Below, in pieces: positions 5,260 to 7,190 of a stretch of 7,190 bases of DNA. How positions within the stretch are numbered: position 1 is the first letter of the stretch; the number at the start of each line of letters is the position of its first letter. Made by a program: the position numbers and the translations under genes. The stretch lies in assembly GCA_018898235.1 (NCBI GenBank), contig JAHIJU010000306.1:1-7190 (forward strand), given 5' to 3'. A model generated the notes under the pieces. That model had not been told where the DNA came from and searched no databases. It saw nothing but the letters and a program-made list of their open reading frames with translations. The stretch is from Actinomycetota bacterium (GTDB taxonomy: Bacteria; Actinomycetota; Actinomycetes; Actinomycetales; Cellulomonadaceae).

Positions 5260-6504
5260 ATGACCCACGGACCCGATGTCGTCGTCACCGGGCTCGGTGC
5301 CACCACCCCGCTCGGCGGGGACGTCGCCTCCACCTGGGCGGCTGCACTGGCGGGTGAGTCGGGTGCACGGACGTTCGAGAACGACTGGGTGGAGCGTTAC
5401 GGGCTGCCGGTGGGTTTCGCGGCGACCATCAAGGTCGCCCCCGACGAGGTGCTGAGCCGGCCTGAGCTCAAGCGGATGGACCCCTCGGCGCAGTACGCGA
5501 TCATCGCGACCCGCCAGGCGTGGGCAGATGCCGGCGCACCCGAGGTCGAGCCCGAGCGGCTCGGCGCCGTCGTCTCCTCGGGGATCGGCGGGATCTGGAC
5601 GACCCTCGAGGGCTGGGACACGCTCAAGGAGAAGGGCGCCCGGCGGATGCTGCCGATGACCGTGCCCATGCTCATGCCGAACTCTGCCGCCGCGTTCGTC
5701 TCCCTCGAGCTCGGTGCTCGGGCGGGCGCTCACGCGCTGGTGTCCGCCTGCGCCTCGGGCGCCGAGGCCATCGGGTACGCCGCCGAGATGATCCGTTCCG
5801 GACGGGCCGATGTCGTGGTCGCCGGTGGCACCGAGGCCACCATCCACCCGATGCCGATCGCTGCGTTCGCCGCGTCCCGGACCCTCTCGCTGCGCAACGA
5901 CGACCCGGCCGGCGCCTCACGCCCCTACGACGTCGACCGCGACGGATTCGTCCTCGGGGAGGGCTCCGGGGTCGTCGTACTGGAGAGCGCCGAGCACGCC
6001 GCGACCCGCGGTGCGCACGTCTACGCACGCATCGGCGGTGTCGGGCTGTCGTCCGACGGATACCACATCACGTCCCCGGAGCCCTCGGGCGAGGGTCAGA
6101 TCCGCGCCATGCGGGCCGCTCTGGTCGAGTCCGGGGTCGCGGCGCGTGACGTCGTGCACGTCAACGCTCATGCCACCTCGACGGTCGTCGGCGACCTCAT
6201 CGAGGCGCGCAGCGTCCGGGGTGTGCTGGGTGACGACGCCGACCACGTGGCGTTGTCAGCCACCAAGTCGATGACGGGCCATCTGCTGGGCGGTGCCGGT
6301 GCGCTGGAGACCATCTTCACGATCCTCGCGCTGCGTGACCGGCTCGCTCCCCCGACCATCAACGTCTCTTCTCCCGATCCCGAGCTCGTGCTCGACCTGG
6401 TGCGCGACACGCCGCGTGCGCTGCCTCCGGGTCAGCTCGCCGCGATCAACAATTCGTTCGGCTTCGGCGGGCACAACGTCGCCCTCGTGGTGACCTCGGT
6501 CTGA
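5260..6504 (+). CDS. fabF: Beta-ketoacyl-ACP synthase II FabF
   Basis: FabF elongates acyl-ACP by condensing it with malonyl-ACP, releasing CO2, and is the main elongating condensing enzyme of type II fatty acid synthesis. The product is 414 residues, the normal family length. The Cys-His-His set is complete: Cys164 in VSACASGAEAIG, His304 in VNAHATSTVVGD, and His341 in TKSMTGHLLGGAGALE, with the conserved Lys336 in the same motif. The C-terminal glycine-rich strand NNSFGFGGHNVALV is intact. ATG 5260 follows GAAGGA (5247-5252) at 7 bases and begins with the typical VVVTGLGATTPLG strand. A longer in-frame start at 5182 would run through the acpP-fabF hairpin and add an atypical 26-residue tail, so it is rejected. 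It is the last gene of the operon. There is one such synthase here, unlike the kasA-kasB pair of mycobacteria. Confidence 0.96.
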   Translation: MTHGPDVVVTGLGATTPLGGDVASTWAAALAGESGARTFENDWVERYGLPVGFAATIKVAPDEVLSRPELKRMDPSAQYAIIATRQAWADAGAPEVEPERLGAVVSSGIGGIWTTLEGWDTLKEKGARRMLPMTVPMLMPNSAAAFVSLELGARAGAHALVSACASGAEAIGYAAEMIRSGRADVVVAGGTEATIHPMPIAAFAASRTLSLRNDDPAGASRPYDVDRDGFVLGEGSGVVVLESAEHAATRGAHVYARIGGVGLSSDGYHITSPEPSGEGQIRAMRAALVESGVAARDVVHVNAHATSTVVGDLIEARSVRGVLGDDADHVALSATKSMTGHLLGGAGALETIFTILALRDRLAPPTINVSSPDPELVLDLVRDTPRALPPGQLAAINNSFGFGGHNVALVVTSV

Positions 6505-6514
6505 CGGTCGGGCG

Positions 6515-6572
6515 GCGCCACCGGACGCCGGCCCGGACGTCCCGCCCGGAGGTCCGGCGCAGATCGGGCGGG
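6515..6572. terminator. GC-rich inverted repeats between convergent fabF and the DUF3145 gene
   Basis: Two overlapping, mutually exclusive stems lie in the 93-base gap. CCGGAC, present at 6521-6526 and again at 6533-6538, can pair with GTCCGG (6552-6557). CCCGCCCG (6541-6548) pairs perfectly with CGGGCGGG (6565-6572). There is no T-run. The position between converging stop codons supports a terminator role, probably for both strands, but no single dominant hairpin stands out. Confidence 0.45.
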
Positions 6573-6597
6573 TCGGGGTCGGGTGTTCACGTCTCGC

Positions 6598-7098
6598 TCA
6601 GCCGACGCGGTGCAGCCACCGCACGGGTGCGCCCGCGCCGGCGTAGCGGAAGGGCTCCAGCTCGTCGTCCCAGGCCTGGCCCAGCGCCAGGTCGAGTGCG
6701 GCACGCAGGCCTGCGCCGTCGGTCGCCGAGTCGAGAGCTGCGCGGATCCGGTTCTCGGGGACGACGACGTTGCCGTGCACGTCGATCGCGGCGTGGAAGA
6801 TGCCGAGCTCGGGCGTGTGGCTCCACCGTCCACCGTCGACGCCGGCGCTGGTCTCCTCGGTCACCTCGTAGCGCAGGTGCGCCCATCCGCGCAGCGCGGA
6901 GGCCAGACGTGCGCCGGTGCCCGGTCCGGCCAACCAGGAGTGCTCGGCACGGTAGAGACCGGGCCCGGCGGGTTGCTCGGTCCAGTCCAGGCTCACGCGA
7001 GCGCCCAGCACGTTGCCTGCCGCCCACTCGACGTGGGGGCACAGCGCACGAGGTGCTGAGTGCACGAAAAGAACACCGCGGGTCATGGCAGCGGCCAT
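6598..7098 (-). CDS. DUF3145 family protein, function unknown
   Basis: The 166-residue product contains the N-terminal signature TRGVLFVHSAPRALCPHVEWA (positions 6-26; its core is VHSAPRALCPHVEWA), which I recognise as the DUF3145 family of Actinomycetota. Other visible blocks are the Trp-rich centre LRGWAHLRYEVTEE (69-82), RWSHTPELGIFHAAIDVHGN (91-110), and the C-terminal LGQAWDDELEPFRY (139-152). It has no signal peptide or membrane segment, so it is probably cytoplasmic. No catalytic motif is evident, though Cys20, His22 and Trp25 lie in the most recognisable part. The start at 7098 is set by a near-perfect AGGAGG (7109-7104 on the minus strand) five bases before ATG; a second ATG at 7086 is less well placed. 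It converges on fabF. Members of this family commonly lie beside the fatty-acid operon, hinting at a related role, but none is shown here. Confidence 0.88.
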   Translation of the reverse strand: MAAAMTRGVLFVHSAPRALCPHVEWAAGNVLGARVSLDWTEQPAGPGLYRAEHSWLAGPGTGARLASALRGWAHLRYEVTEETSAGVDGGRWSHTPELGIFHAAIDVHGNVVVPENRIRAALDSATDGAGLRAALDLALGQAWDDELEPFRYAGAGAPVRWLHRVG

Positions 7099-7190
7099 GT
7101 CGTCCTCCTGAACGGCTCGAGGGTCGCCTTCCCCAGCGTCCTCATGTGCCCAGGTGGAGCCCCGACGGGGCTACGCGGTGCAGCGGTACC
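7099..7190 (-). promoter_or_regulatory. Upstream region of the DUF3145 gene with a strong RBS and a small hairpin
   Basis: AGGAGGA (7109-7103 on the minus strand) is the strongest ribosome binding site in the window. Further out, AGCCCC (7158-7163) and GGGGCT (7167-7172) form a 6-bp stem with a 3-base loop, which could be a terminator for a gene outside the window or a leader structure. I see no convincing -10/-35 pair on the minus strand before the window ends. Confidence 0.4.

Noticed and set aside
4933..5847. A 304-codon minus-strand frame across acpP and fabF
   Set aside because: It is antisense to two confidently identified genes, and its composition is a by-product of their codon bias.
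1..7190. Mobile elements, CRISPR arrays, tRNA or rRNA genes, prophage or defence genes
   Set aside because: I saw no transposase or integrase motifs, regularly spaced direct repeats, or RNA-gene signatures. All coding regions belong to ordinary core metabolism or small conserved proteins.

Overview
The window comes from a very GC-rich genome whose coding frames carry strong G/C at third codon positions. It has the gene order aceE / fasR-fabD-fabH-acpP-fabF / DUF3145 that is typical of Actinomycetota. Protein wording and the lack of a mycobacterial acpM-kasA-kasB arrangement fit a Micrococcales-type actinomycete, perhaps close to Cellulomonas. That lineage guess is inference; the phylum is much safer.

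Layout, left to right. (1) Bases 1-647 are the 3' end of aceE, the E1 subunit of pyruvate dehydrogenase, followed by a perfect 18-bp hairpin. (2) Bases 789-1466 on the minus strand hold a helical, TPR-like protein of unknown function that converges on aceE. (3) A 112-base divergent intergenic region separates it from fasR and shows leaderless-type promoter elements in both directions. (4) fasR (1579-2793) is a PucR-family regulator placed where the regulator of the fatty-acid operon normally sits. (5) fabD (2872), fabH (3846, overlapping fabD by 4 bases), acpP (4928) and fabF (5260) form the type II fatty acid synthase operon. Their catalytic residues are all present. (6) A DUF3145 gene (6598-7098, minus strand) converges on fabF.

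Together the genes make a core-metabolism block. Pyruvate dehydrogenase supplies acetyl-CoA. FabD loads malonyl groups from malonyl-CoA onto ACP, FabH starts the chain, FabF elongates it, and AcpP carries the intermediates. FasR probably controls the operon. The reductase and dehydratase steps are not encoded here.

I found no mobile element, CRISPR array, RNA gene or exotic system. The observations most worth following are regulatory: a 10-base motif (CGACAAGGCT) shared by the regions upstream of fasR and fabD, leaderless-type starts, and a strong hairpin between acpP and fabF that could set a high ACP to FabF ratio.
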